Assembly: GCA_026419785.1 (NCBI GenBank)
Contig: JAODTK010001221.1
Location: 62,001-126,000 of the forward strand
Direction of reading: 5' to 3'
DNA: 64,000 nucleotides
Origin: Sclerodactyla briareus
Lineage: Eukaryota; Echinodermata; Holothuroidea; Dendrochirotida; Sclerodactylidae
Positions 11,376-24,039 of the stretch are shown here, piece by piece (position 1 is the first letter of the stretch; the number at the start of each line of letters is the position of its first letter). Position numbers and translations under genes: made by a program. A model generated the notes under the pieces. The model saw nothing but the letters and a program-made list of their open reading frames with translations. It was not told the origin of the DNA and did no database searches.

Positions 11376-13844
11376 ATGAAACTCTGATGTGGACATGGCA
11401 AGAGGACTATGCATCTGTACAGGAAGCCGTGTATGAAGGCATTATGCCACATGTCTTTTAAGGTGGTACTGGCTATAGCACTGAAGCCAGTTGGATCTCC
11501 CGTATTCTAGAACAGGGAGAAGAACTGCAGAAATAAATGAATAAAGGTTGCAATTTTTATTCACCAATGACATGGGGGCTTACGGTTTGACAGATAAGCA
11601 TTGTTCTCACCAGGTGTTGTTTTCAAATCATAGCAATTTACACTAAGATGGTATAAGATTGACCATTCAAAATTGCAAACAGTGCATAAATAAGCATAAA
11701 ATCTCCATGAATGAAAATGCAATTAAAGTTATTAAATTTAAAAAAAAAAAAAATTTTACCAAACTTCTGGGAGGGCCTGCTGAACAATTAACTGCATGGT
11801 CCGATGATAATGTCATGACGTCAAGGTAAAATGCAATGGGTTTTTTTCTCTCTCTGGTTAATGCTTGGATCCTTAGATGAATGAAATGCCTCGTTGATGT
11901 CCAGGACAGAGCCTGTAGATGTCTGGACTGGACAGATTACTCCTAAATGTCGATTTACATCTACGGGTAGGTTTAGAGTGGTTTGTTGAAGTAAACAGAA
12001 TAATGAGGATGCCCTGGATGAATCGCAGGAGGCCATAAAGGGGATAAGATCATTCGCAGGCGGAAAGAAGTGTATATTCTTTTTTTAAGGAATCAACAAG
12101 TCAGTTCTTATGCTGATTCGAGTGTCCACTTCATGAAGTACATAAGCAGTCACCAAAAAAGAAAATAAGAAACACCAAGTGTCAGAGTCCTACAGAGCTT
12201 GATCTTTCAATTGATAAAGTCAGGACTTGCTATGCAGGAGTGGCCTTCTTAATGTTCCACAGCAAGTGAAACGGAATGGACTGCTCAAACTATAAAAATT
12301 TATAAATGAGTACTCTCTGGGAGAACTTCGAAAGAAAAGACATTTTCAAGGAAGGCAGTTCACGGTTGAGTGTTGAATCCACATGGAGTCCTTGAATTAT
12401 TGCATCGTAGCGGCATTCACGATTTAACTGTCACCCAGGCCTCAGAACAGTACTAATTAATCCCACTTATAATTTGTATGAACAAGGGTTCAACTTCACT
12501 AGAAAGTTGGGCACGGTTCAAAGCAAGTTAGGGTGGACCAATATCACTTAGAGCTGTCTCGATACGTTGACCTAAGAATGACCCTAATGGGAACGTATTT
12601 CCCTATTTTAAGGTGTACCATACTTGCTGATCAAGTCTGTTCTGTGCCATAGCACATGTATCACACAGATGATATTCAGGGGCGGCCGCCAGTGGGAGGG
12701 GGGGCGGGGCAACCACTGCACCCCGGATGTCACTCCTCTTGAAGCTTTTAAATGAATGCAAAGGCGGGGGCTCAAAGTCAGGGTCAAGTTCAACGATTGT
12801 AACCTTAATGGAATGCAATCTATGTATCCCAATGCAACAACTGGTGAGAATACCATCACATCTTGTAGTGTGATATTTGAAGACAAACCTGATGAATGAA
12901 TAATAGATTTCGCAACCCAGTATGACACTTGAATGAACTTGTTCCACCCAGGCAGTAGTGGGTCAGTGCGATAATTGATATGGGATCTGCACTTTTATTT
13001 TTCCTCGATTGATTTCACAGTAAGCAGTTGCCACACTACAGTATCTAGTTGAACAGTATGGGGCTCATTTGTTCATATTGGCATGGGGCCTGTAGTCTTT
13101 GGTTGGGGAGGAGAGGAGAGGTAAGGAGGGAGGTGGGGGGAGGGGAGGCGAGGGGAAGGGGGGGAGGGGGTCCAACAGGGCTGCAATGAGCCTGCAGTCG
13201 TAAGTGTGGGGAGGAGTCCCCATAGGGCATTCAAGCAAGTAAGAATTTTATACCAAGTGCATTGAGTTTGTTAGTCTTGTTCAGACGAGATTGTCCTCCT
13301 GCCCTCAAAGCCATGTGTCATACCTAAAATCTAATAGTGAATCCTCGAGCCCTAATCAGAATTCATCAGGAATCTTAATGATACATGGAGGCCCTCACGT
13401 CAATGTGTTCAGACGTTCTTGAATATTCAAACTTGGACTGACCACCGTCACAACAGTACAAGACTCCTGGGCATTGTTTCAATTATTAAATTGACGTCCG
13501 TATCCACTGTAGGTTAAGGCATGTGTTGCCATGATGCGCTCTCATTGGGCAGCCCGTGAGTGCCACAGCCAATAAGTACTCACATATAGGTTAAATGAAT
13601 ATGGTTCAAGTTTAATTAATAATATCTGCCACATACATGACCATGCTATGGGCGGCGTTTGATCAGCCCTAAGACGCGACTACTGATGACCTGACTATCA
13701 GCGAGAGTTCAACTAGACGTTCGGATTGAAACAGATCGATGAATAACTTCGGTGTAGGACAGTTTAGAAAGGAGCTATTGAGACTGAATTTTGTTGAAGG
13801 CGGCCCATAGAGATCAACCCGTCTTGGACAAGAGTTTGAGGAAA
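11376..13844. other. Unassigned stretch with a polypurine tract
   Basis: No gene is recognised. 13100-13170 is almost pure purine (GGGGAGG-rich), a candidate triplex or G-quadruplex former. 12689-12717 is a G-rich segment bounded by CAGTGGG and CCACTG. Confidence 0.45.
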
Positions 13845-14195
13845 TGAAGCCCGTTCGTGGTTGCTTGTGCCACATGCTCACAGTACTGTTCAGGGGAACA
13901 GGAGATTTCCCCCATAGCAATACGGACTTATTTGTCTGTTATTGCTATTTGTAACTGTCATCCACTATGGGAAAACGCAACCAATTCATCCCATGAGTTC
14001 CGGATGTTTATGTTGATAGTATGGGGGGGGGGGGGGAATCTGGTAAGTTTTGTTGGCAGGATTTGTGATTTTTGGCAGGGACGCTTCGAAAGATCGTTCT
14101 GCCCACCGTACCTCAAACGTCGAACTGGTGTTCGCTCATGACCTTCGACACATATCGGTATCTCATTATTAAACTGTAAACTCTCCAACCTGGCT
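13845..14195 (+). repeat. Dispersed repeat R2, copy 1
   Basis: It aligns in order with 18490-18840: ATGCTCACA, GTTC..GGGGAA, CCCCCATAGCAATA, TTGATAGTATGGGG, AAAGATCGTT, TGACCTT.GACACATATC, CATTA..AACTGTAAACT and CTGGCTTATAG. A G14 tract (14023-14036) replaces a GGGG in the other copy. Non-coding. Confidence 0.7.
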
Positions 14196-15384
14196 TATAG
14201 GCAGATACTTGTGAGCTGTGTATCTAATGAAAGTGTGCACTCCAGAGAAGCCTATTATAAATTGGAGCAGGAATAACATTTTTTTTTCCGGCGGGACCAC
14301 CATTTAGCCCGCCGTGAAGTTTCAGAGGATGAAAAACTCTGAATAATGCAACAGTGAAAACCCCAAGTTGTGAATTTGGTCATGTGTCTGTGGATTCAGG
14401 GGGGGGGGAATACTCTTTGGGTTTTTCTAGCATCAGATGGGTCCTCAGTCGTTAACTAACAAACCAAGACTTCACTGCTACCTACGAAGGATTTTGATCC
14501 CTCCCTATCCCTCCTGGATAAACGGTTCACTCTTAGTTTCTAGCAGAGGGGCACTGTCGGGTCTCAGATATTTCCTGGGGAAGAAATGTGTGGAACTTTC
14601 TTTCTGAAAAGCTGGTGTATCTATGGTTCATTGTGGGGAATGTGATGCTTACACATGGATCACATCATTGTTGTTGATGCACTCCTCCCCCCCCCCCCTT
14701 CCCTTCCACCATGGGTTCTACACACTGGGGCGTTTGTTCCTTGCCCCCTTGCTAGCACCCCTGCCAGCATTCAGTGTCACCCAAGAGCCCCGCTGTTCTG
14801 ATCTACATCAAGTAATGTCCATTATCTCTATGAGCCCACTGTATGCCACTCACTGGCTATGAAGGGGCCAACCTTGAAAATTATGCAACATTTTCCTCCA
14901 TGGCATTTGCACAGTCATCTGCTAACATGAAAGTTGGAACCACCTCCAATAAAACTAGATGAAGGAGTCTTCAACAGGCCATCCATGTTGGTAATAATAT
15001 CCATTGAGAATCATGCTTTTAGTTACTTGGGCAGAAAAGAAGTTGGACATTGCCCAGATCACATCGAACCTATGTCAATGTAGTGTAGGTTGATATTCAG
15101 CAATGCTGCCTTGCAGTGTCCTCACATTTGTTGGCAGTGAGTGAAAAATGTCATTTTTGGTGACTGGAAATTTTGGTGATGAAGTCCCAGTGTGGTTGGT
15201 TTTAAATATGAAACACTTTTCAACTTCTCTCTCTGAATGCCAGTGCCACCCAAGTTGTGAGGCGCACTGGGTCAGAAATGTGTCTTGATTTTGATTCCTT
15301 GACTAGTCAGAGGAATCTATGCTGTCATGATAGTGTGTGTGTGTTATAGTTGTGTGTGTGCGTGTGTTGCCTGGCTTGTGAACA
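14196..15384. other. Unassigned stretch
   Basis: No gene is recognised. 14289-14314 can form a hairpin (CGGCGGG ... CCCGCCG, 12-base loop). A (GT)n-rich segment lies at about 15329-15368. Confidence 0.4.
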
Positions 15385-15800
15385 TTAAAACTCGCCCTAC
15401 CCTGGATGGATCAGATCATACTTGGTTATGCGGGTTCCCCATATTGAGTACACAACCCTATGTTTTAGGAATAGGTCAAAAGTCATCTGAGGTTCAACAG
15501 CAAGTCAAAGTTGGAAATCTTGGAACACGATAAGTCCAGGAATGTTTGGCCCAATCAAGCTTGAAAATTCGGTGCAGCTATCTTATGGGGAGTACAAGAC
15601 CTAATAAATTTTGGAAAAAATTGGAAAAATTGGAAGAGTTGATATTTTGTTGTGATCACGGATAATTTGACCCCGCCTGGATTGATCAAGCTCATACTTG
15701 GTATGTGTAGCTCATACTGGTATGTGGGTTCCTCAAAGGAGTAAAGTAAATTAACCCTGTTGTTTGGGTTAGGTCAAAGGTAATATGAAGATGACAAACT
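15385..15800 (+). repeat. Two-copy diverged tandem repeat, about 280 bp unit
   Basis: The order CCTGGATGGATCA, CTCATACTTGG or close, TATG.GGGTTCC, ACCCT.TTTTAGG and TAGGTCAAA in 15400-15510 recurs at 15675-15790. Some sites inside the second unit are duplicated again (CTCATACTTGGTATG and CTCATACTGGTATG). Confidence 0.6.
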
Positions 15801-16559
15801 TTAAGTGAAAGGTTCAGGAAGGCGTTGTAGTTGATGAAATCGTATTGTCTCTGGGGAACTGCAATAAGAGAACGAAGTTATGGTTTCGTAGAACCAACAA
15901 ACCGCACAACATCTCCAAGAGACCGATACACGGTCCGTAGTACACGAGGCCGTATGTGTCACAGTGTGTGTGGCCATGGAGTAGTAAAAAGAGTTACTCC
16001 ATGGTGTAACCAGAGATTGGGGGATTTAGTGAACATTGTGTGGCTGATATATTGGACAGTTAGAAATGTAGTGGTCTGTGGACACTCTTATTGGGGTCCC
16101 TGCTACACAGTCCTCTTGAGTTTTTATTGGTGATAAGACCTCCCCCCCACCCCGACCGTCCGTATGATGCACAATGAATGTGTGGACAGGAACTATTACA
16201 CGTGTGACCCCGGTACTTAAGTATAGTACACTCCCACGCATTGTTGTTGACTATACGCGCCGTGGAGGGTAACTATTGGTTTAAAAATGGATTGGAACTC
16301 CACTACATGCCACTCGCACTATTTATTGGTGTCATTCACTTGCATGAATCACCCTGGAAGCAGCATCGTCAGGTAATGGGGTGATTGTTCGAATGATGAA
16401 GAGATGACAACATTAAGGGGTGGGCTCACTCTCTTAAAGGCCAATGGTCTGTAACAGCTTTGCTGTAAAACTAGCGCTAGGTTGAAAAGTGGGACGCGTT
16501 AAAACCCGTTACACCCCAATTTTGAAGGTTTCGCATGTTAAGTTATGAGATATTCTTTG
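15801..16559. other. Unassigned stretch with a perfect hairpin
   Basis: CCATGGAGTA at 15974-15983 and TACTCCATGG at 15995-16004 form a perfect 10 bp stem with an 11-base loop. Nothing else is recognised. Confidence 0.45.
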
Positions 16560-16815
16560 AATTCGGTGAATGATTCTGTGGTTTTTATATGGATTCCATC
16601 CATAGTTTGTTTGTTACAATATTTCCAAAAGTACATGTTCACATTGACTTGTATTATAGGGGATTCTGCGCTTCCCCCATGATGTCACAAGGACAAATTT
16701 TGAATAGCGGACTGTGCCTTTCGGACATTCGAATTGGCTCTGAAATTCGGTCTGGAGGTATGGCTGCCATAATGTCACAAATAGAAAATACCAAAGTTGC
16801 AGTCAGACATACAGG
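16560..16815 (+). repeat. Dispersed repeat R3, copy 1
   Basis: It aligns in order with 29712-29915: GTGAA.GAT, TGGATTCCATCCATAGTTTGT, a TGTGATGTC-like segment, CAATTTTG.AATAGC.G, TGTGCCTTTCGG, ACATTCG..TTGGCT, AATT.GTCTGG and GGCTG.CAT. The open frame across it is not conserved between copies, so it reads as non-coding. Confidence 0.65.
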
Positions 16816-18489
16816 CCATTGGCCTTCAAAGCGTATCAATTGTGAGTAATATTAGTGACTGAGAGGGTGGGTCAACAACACTCAACAATGTACATTTCAT
16901 GACTAGCGTTGAATAGTGCCAGACCACTCTGTGTAGCCATTTGGGGAGGGAGTTGTAGAAAACCTGTATGCACTTCCAAAAAGTGTGTTGTAGCAATATT
17001 GTCATTGAGGCTCATTTCGCGATGCTTACACCAGCTGTTTGTCGAACGCTTGTCCATGACCCACTTGTGACAATGATTCGCCCTGTCTAGAGTATAGGGC
17101 TAACAGCATAGGGAGGGGGCATTACAGGCTGACGTACTCCCACCTGTCGCTTGGAGGCAGCTGATGGCTGTATTAGAATACCTATACTAAATATTGTTAT
17201 CTGTTGGTTATAAAGTAAAATGGAGACGGATATTCAGGTCAGGCTCGCTGGTTGGAGGAAGGGGTGGAGAGGGGGGCATGGTTCTTTGGAATCAGTGACA
17301 GTCCATGGTTGTATGAGACAAAGGAGCCAGGGGTGGGTCATACGAGGAGTAGGAGTCGATTGCATGACAATTCTTAGAATTGTAAGAATAAATAAGTGCA
17401 GCATTAATTGACTTCAAAGAAAAATGTTAAACTGCGTGAACTCGATAGCCATAACACTCATTTTGCTCCCCGGTGTTTTGATGTCCATTGGCGCAGTACA
17501 ATTGTATTGAGAATAACATACCAATCTCTCTAAATTGTGGAGTCGGGGTGATATTCAAAGTGGCCCTATTCATTAGAAAAGTGCAAGCAAGCCACTGCCC
17601 AATTTCTGATATGGGTGTTTAAACTTCCACTTCACAGACCCTACTGAGTGCCCCTATAACCACTATGATGCAAGGCTATATGCCTATATACCCCACCAGC
17701 ACTTTTGCTGGAATCCTTTGACCCGCGCGATCTTGGTTATGTATTAACCCAAATGTACTAATTTAGCAGTGTTAGTAGAAGATGGGAGGCAAAAGCCCTG
17801 TCCTATATAGGGTCGTTACAGTATGTGTTTGGCCAGTGCCCTCGGATGTTTGTTTTGAAGTGGATCATGCTTAAAGCGAACACACAAAACAAGGACAGCT
17901 TTGAAGCGTGGGTTTGTGTGCTGCATTTCGTAGTGTTAATGATTGCCCTCATTTTGGGTTGGAGGCTTTGATGGCTAGGAGGCTTGAAATAGGATAGCTG
18001 ATTGATGGCCAGTTATGGATTTTTACCACCCCAAGTTAGCAATATTATGCTATTGAGCGCAGTATATTCGGCTGTTGGTCAGATGCACATAACCATCTTG
18101 TAATGGAAGCTCAATGCACGACTGCATTACATGTGAGCATGCACGTGCATTAGTACATGATTTGCGGGAACCAGTGCTTGTATGAAACAATACATCATAC
18201 ATATATGTGCAAGCCACATCATGCTAACAAACGGAGTAGATAGGCATACACAAACGTGGAAGAAAGAAAAACCTCATATTGAACAGGGGCCAAATTGTGT
18301 GGTCATTTGATCGACAAAAAACCGAACGGAACTTGACAAGAAAATGGTTCCAGAAATTCAGTCCCAATTTTCACTGGGCTTGTAACAGTACAACAAAATC
18401 AGTGGGTAAGAAATGCAGGTGGGTTTTCACGTATAGCATCTGCTTCTATAAGAGTGGAATATGGTATGGGCATGCCCTAATAAGCCAGT
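16816..18489. other. Unassigned stretch
   Basis: No gene or repeat unit is recognised beyond short direct repeats. Confidence 0.4.
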
Positions 18490-18840
18490 TGGTTTAAGTG
18501 CGTATGCTCACACAGAACAGTTCGGGGGAATAAACAAGATTCGGTCAGATTCCCCCCATAGCAATATCGTTTACGGCTTATTTGTAAACTGTCACCACTA
18601 TTCGCAAACGATCATCCCATGTTGGTGGTTGTCATTGTTGATAGTATGGGGAGAAAATTTTGTAATAGCAGGATTCATAAGTTCGGTATTAGTAGAGGAA
18701 TTTCAAAAAGATCGTTTTGCAACACTGTCGTTCAAGTCAAACTGCGGTCATTCGCCTATGACCTTTGACACATATCATTATCATCTCATTAACTGTAAAC
18801 TACGACTGGCTTATAGAGGGGCTCCTGTTTTCAGCTACGC
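18490..18840 (+). repeat. Dispersed repeat R2, copy 2
   Basis: Partner of 13845-14195 in the same orientation. It contains TGACCTTTGACA near 18758, a direct repeat of nuclear-receptor half-sites with one-base spacing; the other copy has TGACCTTCGACA. Confidence 0.7.
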
Positions 18841-19985
18841 AAATTCGGGCCTTATTTAACCTTTTTCTGATCACAAAACTGGAACACTTCTGATGCAGGT
18901 CTGGCTTCAAAAAATGGCGATTCTGACCACATTTTGGATATAAGAGAACTTGGAGCACAATAGACTAGGACACTGTTAGTGTGGTTATAAAAAGGTAGGT
19001 TACAGCGCTAACGGCTGTTCTGGAAGAACAATCCATGGCATGATGGCAATACGGTGGGAAAAAACCTGTTTTATTGGGGCATCTCTTGCAGTGCGGCACT
19101 AAGCAACACCGTAGTGCCATAAACGCATTCCAATGTAGTGAGAGAAAAAAGGTTCATTGTCACCATGCAGAGTGCGCGTGTCATAACACGTCATTCTTGA
19201 CGGACAGTGGTTATTGTGGATCCGTCTGACCTGCTGTGATTTATGATACCTCGGAAATACTTGGTATTAAAACTGCTTCATGAATTGGGGGCTTAAATGA
19301 TTTATGGGTTAGTTGGAGTTTAGGTTTGTTAACTTCTTTGTAGGTATCTTTTGCCTGCCATCACTCCGTTAGCCTAGAAAGGGTCGGAATAAGCCTAACT
19401 AAGAATAAAATAGTGTATGGCTAGAACGGGCGGAGGAGGTATAACAAGAAGGGAAGATGAATGAAGGCTGATACTAACACAAGTAGTTGGATTTGAAAGG
19501 AGAGGGATCTCCTATGCTGTTGAGCTATTGCGATGCCCAAGACATTCTATCTATCCATCTTTGGACCACCAAATGTGTCGTGCTTCGATGGATCTTGACA
19601 CGCTTGGGTCACAACGTTCATTGACTGCTGGGTGACCTTCGACCCAATAAATATCAAGATCAAAGAGCTTGAAAGGGCACGATAGGCCATTATGTGAAAA
19701 AACGGCTAATGCTACTTACTCTGCAGATTAGGTCAGATAGCCTTACATACATGACCAGTGTAATCGTTGACTAGTGGGTACGGTAACTATGCTCCCGAGG
19801 AAGGAATTGAAGTGGAGGTATGTTAGTGAGTTAATTCCGTTTTTTTAATTTAAATTGTAGGAATTAATATGCAAATTGCAGTTTTTAGCCATTTGGGTTA
19901 AGGCTGGATGAGTTGATCTAAGTGAACATAATATTCAGTTACTGCTGGGTGACCTTTGACCATTAGAGGGTAATATTAAATGTGG
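18841..19985. other. Unassigned stretch with repeated CTGCTGGGTGACCTT
   Basis: CTGCTGGGTGACCTT.GACC occurs near 19625 and 19942, about 317 bases apart, followed by AATAT or AATATTAAA. The second contains TGACCTTTGACC (19950-19961), a consensus DR1 site on paper. No gene is recognised. Confidence 0.45.
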
Positions 19986-20160
19986 TTCCTAAAAAGGTCC
20001 ACATAGGCTGTTACTGCGACGATATGCACATCAGCGGTCTACCCGCTGTCATGTCCAGTTTAACGTGCTTACTGCTTCCTCTAAACGAGGTCCAAGAAGC
20101 TGTTCCTGCCAGAGATATACACGCGGGCGGTTTATCCGCCTGCACATGTCTTGTTGTATC
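19986..20160 (+). repeat. Repeat R4, two tandem copies of about 93 bp with a small hairpin
   Basis: AGGTCCA starts units near 19995 and 20089. Each continues with AGCTGTT or GGCTGTT, GATAT.CAC, a stem-loop and ..ATGTC. The stem is AGCGG/CCGCT (20033-20037 and 20043-20047) in unit 1 and GGCGG/CCGCC (20126-20130 and 20136-20140) in unit 2, with five-base loops. The end base pair thus changes from A-T to G-C while pairing is kept. A third copy is at 31985-32066. Confidence 0.6.
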
Positions 20161-20291
20161 TGTAACCTACAGAAGCTACAACCAGCTATATCGGCACAAA
20201 TGAATGGTAGGGGAGGTCGGGTAATGTTTTGCAAACACTCATCAACATACAATGGATGCATGGCTCCTGTTACTATGGTTAAAGCCTGCCA

Positions 20292-20362
20292 CAGCAATCC
20301 AGCGATAATGCTCCCATACTGGATTGACGCTGGTATTTGTAGCCCTGTAGTGAACAAAGAAT
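20292..20362 (-). repeat. Dispersed repeat R5, copy 1 (inverted)
   Basis: Its reverse complement matches 43905-43975, with the core GTCAATCCAGTATGGGAGCA shared exactly and similar flanks. On the minus strand both copies would encode a SIQYGSII-like peptide. Differences are few and not clearly confined to synonymous sites, so I treat it as a repeat rather than a conserved exon. Confidence 0.55.
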
Positions 20363-20399
20363 CATGTGCAGCCAAACTCCCACATCTGCTGCGGAGCTG

Positions 20400-21283
20400 C
20401 CCTACTATAGCCTAGATGAAAAAAGATCCCCCACGCACCCATGCTGGAGGGTGATTACACTTACCTTTTCAAAAGGAAGAGCCCCTGGTTCATGGATCTC
20501 GCATCGGTCCAGGGGTTTATGTTGTAGGACAGGGGCACCGATTCACTTTCTCGACTTCTCTCTGGGCTCATGTTTTCGTGAACCCTGCCATCCAGGGTGC
20601 TCTACCGAGAATTTGTCTATGCAGCTTCATTGCACTTATAGGTGGAGACCGGTAAGGAAACTGAACTTTATGTTGTGATCGTGTTGCACATACAAATGCA
20701 AATTGCGGTTGTTCAGTTAATGCCGGGACATTTTGTATTTTGAACCAGTTACATGCATTTGCCTGTCGTTGCCTAGCTACATTAAAGCGGACAGTGACGG
20801 CTTGATACAACAGAAGTTATATAGTGGAGAATGGAGATTGTATCTATAGGTCCAAACCCCCCATTTCAATTGATTCCTATGTGTGGAGGGTTATTGGCCT
20901 TCACGTTGGGCCCAATGAGCAAAGAATTGGAGAGGATCCTAATTGCACAAAATGCATGATTCACACATCGAAAACACAGGAATTATAGGTTATGAATTCA
21001 TGGTTTCATTATGTTGAATACGTCAACATTTTGCAGAAGTTAGTTGTCTTCTTCATTCAAAGTAACCATCAAACACCTACCAAATACTACAAAAAACAAA
21101 AAAACCAAACAATCCTTTACCATAGACTAATGCTTTTCGAGGTGAAGGTTGATGTTCGAATTTCAATAGGGGCAAACAAAGAATGCTGGCAGGGTTGTGT
21201 TTGAAAGTCTGACTCATTATTATTGCCTGATGGGATGCCTTTCGATCTTGTGCAATCCGCATGCTTCAAAAAATACGGCAAAT
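20400..21283. other. Unassigned stretch
   Basis: Nothing is recognised. Confidence 0.4.
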
Positions 21284-21387
21284 TTCAAAGGGACTATAAC
21301 TTCCCTAACGGAAGTCGTTGGATGACGCATTTTTTTAATCGTATATTATATGCGCCTTTATGAATCATCCTGGAGTTGTCCTTTAAT
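21284..21387. mobile_element. Possible ~104 bp foldback element
   Basis: The left arm (AAAGGGACTATAACTTCC ... GGATGACGCAT, 21287-21330) resembles the reverse complement of the right arm (ATGAATCATCC ... GGAGTTGTCCTTT, 21360-21383). The arms are imperfect and no target-site duplication is clear. Confidence 0.35.
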
Positions 21388-22300
21388 AACCGTATTCATT
21401 CCGCTAATCACCCATCTCCCGTAAGCGCACACCCAACTTTTTCAAACTTTGAATATAAGCTGATATGCGCAGCCGAAAAAAAGCCTCTGTGAAAATATTT
21501 TTTGTGACATTGCTCGATTGATTGAAGTGCATACAGCCATACAACATAACACACAAAAAAACATGGTATTAAAGCCGAATCGTCGAGGCGCTCGCCATCG
21601 CCTCCGTGATAACGATGATATTGTCCTGTGACTCTCGTATAGGACCTACGGTTACTCATTAATGAATGGAGTGATTCAACATTGTTCACTGGATAACAAT
21701 ATTATGAATTAGTAGTTTTTAGAATGATTTTTAGGCACTTTCACAATCAAAGTCCAAGCCGTTGTCTTTGATCGTATCCATGCCAATCGAGGACTGGTGA
21801 GGGGCATGCCAGTAGTGTCCGTAAGCCTCTATTATCATAGCCCATTCGTAGTTTTAGTTTAGGCGTGTTATATTTGTTGCGCAGATGCATAGCAAATAAA
21901 CTGGTATATTACGGCCGAATATATGAAATGAAAAATAATTCTTGTGAAGTTTTCTTTATCGGGAAGGGCGGGTGAAGAGGGACGGTTACACTGCTTGTGG
22001 AAATAGCAAGGCATTGTTTGTTTCAACTTATGCGATGTTTTGAATGTGTGTTTACGAACACAGTGTCAGGCCCGCAAAAATACACCCAGAACGGTTGTAA
22101 AGTTATACTCTCGTAAGCGCCAATCCAAATTTGCAAGCGCCCTGGGCGCTTAGGGAAGGAATACCGGGTAATTGGCTCCATGGGTAGATGTCCGCTCTAT
22201 CAGTGACCTCTTTTTGACAGACGAGGAATACTATGGCATATTTTAAAACCCTGACCACAGAGGGAATCACAACAGCGGCCCCAAACTAGAATACCCCTCA
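21388..22300. other. Unassigned stretch
   Basis: No gene is recognised. Confidence 0.4.
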
Positions 22301-22432
22301 GTCTACTACGCATGTATACTCCAACCCATATTGGCAACATTGTACTCTAACCACAATCTAGCAATCCTGGCAAATGTGAAGCACGCCTTGGCCACATACA
22401 TCATCCTTCTAAATTTGCCAGTCTTCATGACA
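22301..22432 (-). repeat. Dispersed repeat R6, copy 1
   Basis: It aligns over about 130 bases with 38177-38314 (TCTACTACGCAT, GCAACAT, AACCAC.ATCTAGCAA, CCTGGC.AA, TTTGCCAGTCTT). Read on the minus strand, both copies share a KTGKF segment, an arginine/methionine cluster and an FARIAR or LARVAR segment, and both frames are open. Substitutions fall at all codon positions, so coding is unproven. Confidence 0.6.
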
Positions 22433-22599
22433 ACAGCTTTCTGATACCATAGACTAACTTTTTTCAAGTTATACGCTGTTTTGTGTGAAGTTTGCGGGGC
22501 GGTTCTACTGAGAGAAGTACTGATCTCCCTGGCGTGGTGTGCGGCGGTTCCTCCAGATCCTTGATAAGTACAATTAGATGATTTTTGTCCGTATGACCA

Positions 22600-23040
22600 A
22601 ATTCAGGAGAGGACTTAGCGATCACTTTGTTGTGTGTGTATGTGTGAGTGTATGTGTTATGTGTGTATCTATTTGCATAATTCATTCCAAATTTCAAAAT
22701 TTGTTAGATTTTCATGAAGCTTGATGGATATGGTCCATCTTTAGTCCCCTAAATTTTCAACATTGACTTGAGTTACTGGGGGTTATTCTATGTGTATAAT
22801 TTGCATCAGTGCAAGTTGTTGGATTCCATGAAACGTATTAGGTGTTGTCCACCTTTGGTCCATAGATTTAAAAGGAGAAAATAGTTAGATGGAAGTTGAG
22901 TATTGTGTCTAATTTGCATAATTTAAGCAATATTAAGCACATTTCGCAAAAATGATACTCCTTCGGTGGACTCGGTCAACAATCAGTCCTTATGAATTTG
23001 AAATTTTTCACTGATTGTAAGCTGTTTAAGGGTTAAAAGC
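22600..23040 (+). repeat. Diverged R1-related repeat
   Basis: It shares with the 8.8-10.3 kb units a GT-rich block (22628-22668), AATTTGCATAA, TTAGATTTTCATGAAGCTTG, GGATATGGTCCATCTTTAGT and a second GTTGGATTCCATGAAAC. It is more decayed than those units and lacks the half-site tail. Confidence 0.55.
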
Positions 23041-23567
23041 TGATTTTAAAGCGACACATGGCATGCCTTGTAAATGTTTGCAAGGTGACTGATGGAAGAA
23101 GCAAAGAAAACTACTGATCGCCACAACAGGCAATACACTGGAGGCGATCGCCTTGCTATCAAGATCAACCGGGAGAGGAAGGCCCGGTGGGAGAAGAGCA
23201 AGGAGAAACGGAAAGGCTCATTTGATCAAATCTGGCCCGGGGGTGCTATTTGAAAGTATTCACAGATACAATTGCAAGGGTGGGGGGGGGGTTTGTCTTT
23301 TGGGGGTTTCGGGATTTTTGGGCTCAAGGTCCATCTGGGTTGGGGTGTTATTTTTTAGTCAACATAATTTTTATTTGCGATTTGTAAGAACTGCATTGTA
23401 TGGTTTATGTTTATTTGTTATGGTATATTTACAGCAGGAATCTATGCAGTGATGGCAGTATGTCACAGGCATCTATCCATCTTCAGCCAAAAAAAAATAC
23501 GTGTGAAAATGAAAAATAAATTGAGAGCATCTCAAATGTGGTGGGGGGGACATTCTTGTACATCCCA
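23041..23567. other. Unassigned stretch
   Basis: Nothing is recognised apart from a G run near 23281. Confidence 0.4.
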
Positions 23568-23704
23568 TACCCCGGACAGGTTGTGTCGTTGTCAGAGGTG
23601 AGTCATACAATTATTTCTTGTGTACATTGATGACACCTCCTATACCCGGACAGGTTGTGTCGTTGTCAGAGGTGAGTCATACAATTATTTCTTGTACATT
23701 GATG
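23568..23704 (+). repeat. Near-identical tandem duplication containing a splice-donor motif
   Basis: About 63 bases beginning ATACCCGGACAGGTTG recur with a ~73 base period (about 23568-23632 and 23642-23704). The copies are almost identical, so the duplication is recent. Each carries CAGAGGTGAGTC (23593 and 23667), a full-consensus 5' splice site. No exon before it is recognised. Confidence 0.8.
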
Positions 23705-24039
23705 GCCCCCCCAGTCACTCAGATGGCTTACAGATCCTTGAAATTTATCTACCAGTTGGTGAGCTTTCTCCTAATATTTTTCCACATAATTTGAGCAACT
23801 GACCACACCCCTGCGGTGACTTCGTGATGACCCATTTAGGTACAGTGATGCCCATGTGAGTCACTTTGGAATTGACAATGACCTGCCTCTGAGCCACTAT
23901 GCCCAGGCTATAAGGGGTGCGGCGTGCAACTGAAAAGTGCATTACGAACAGAGGCGTTTCAATCATGGCTGACGGAAACAGAGAAGCTTTCAATGACTGC
24001 AATCAGGGGATAGCAATAATTTTTCTCGCCTTTCTACAG

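Noticed and set aside
20049-20375. 108-codon minus-strand frame sharing SIQYGSII with 43901-44173
   Set aside because: The shared peptide is explained by the inverted dispersed repeat R5. Similarity does not extend along the frames and lacks clear synonymous bias.
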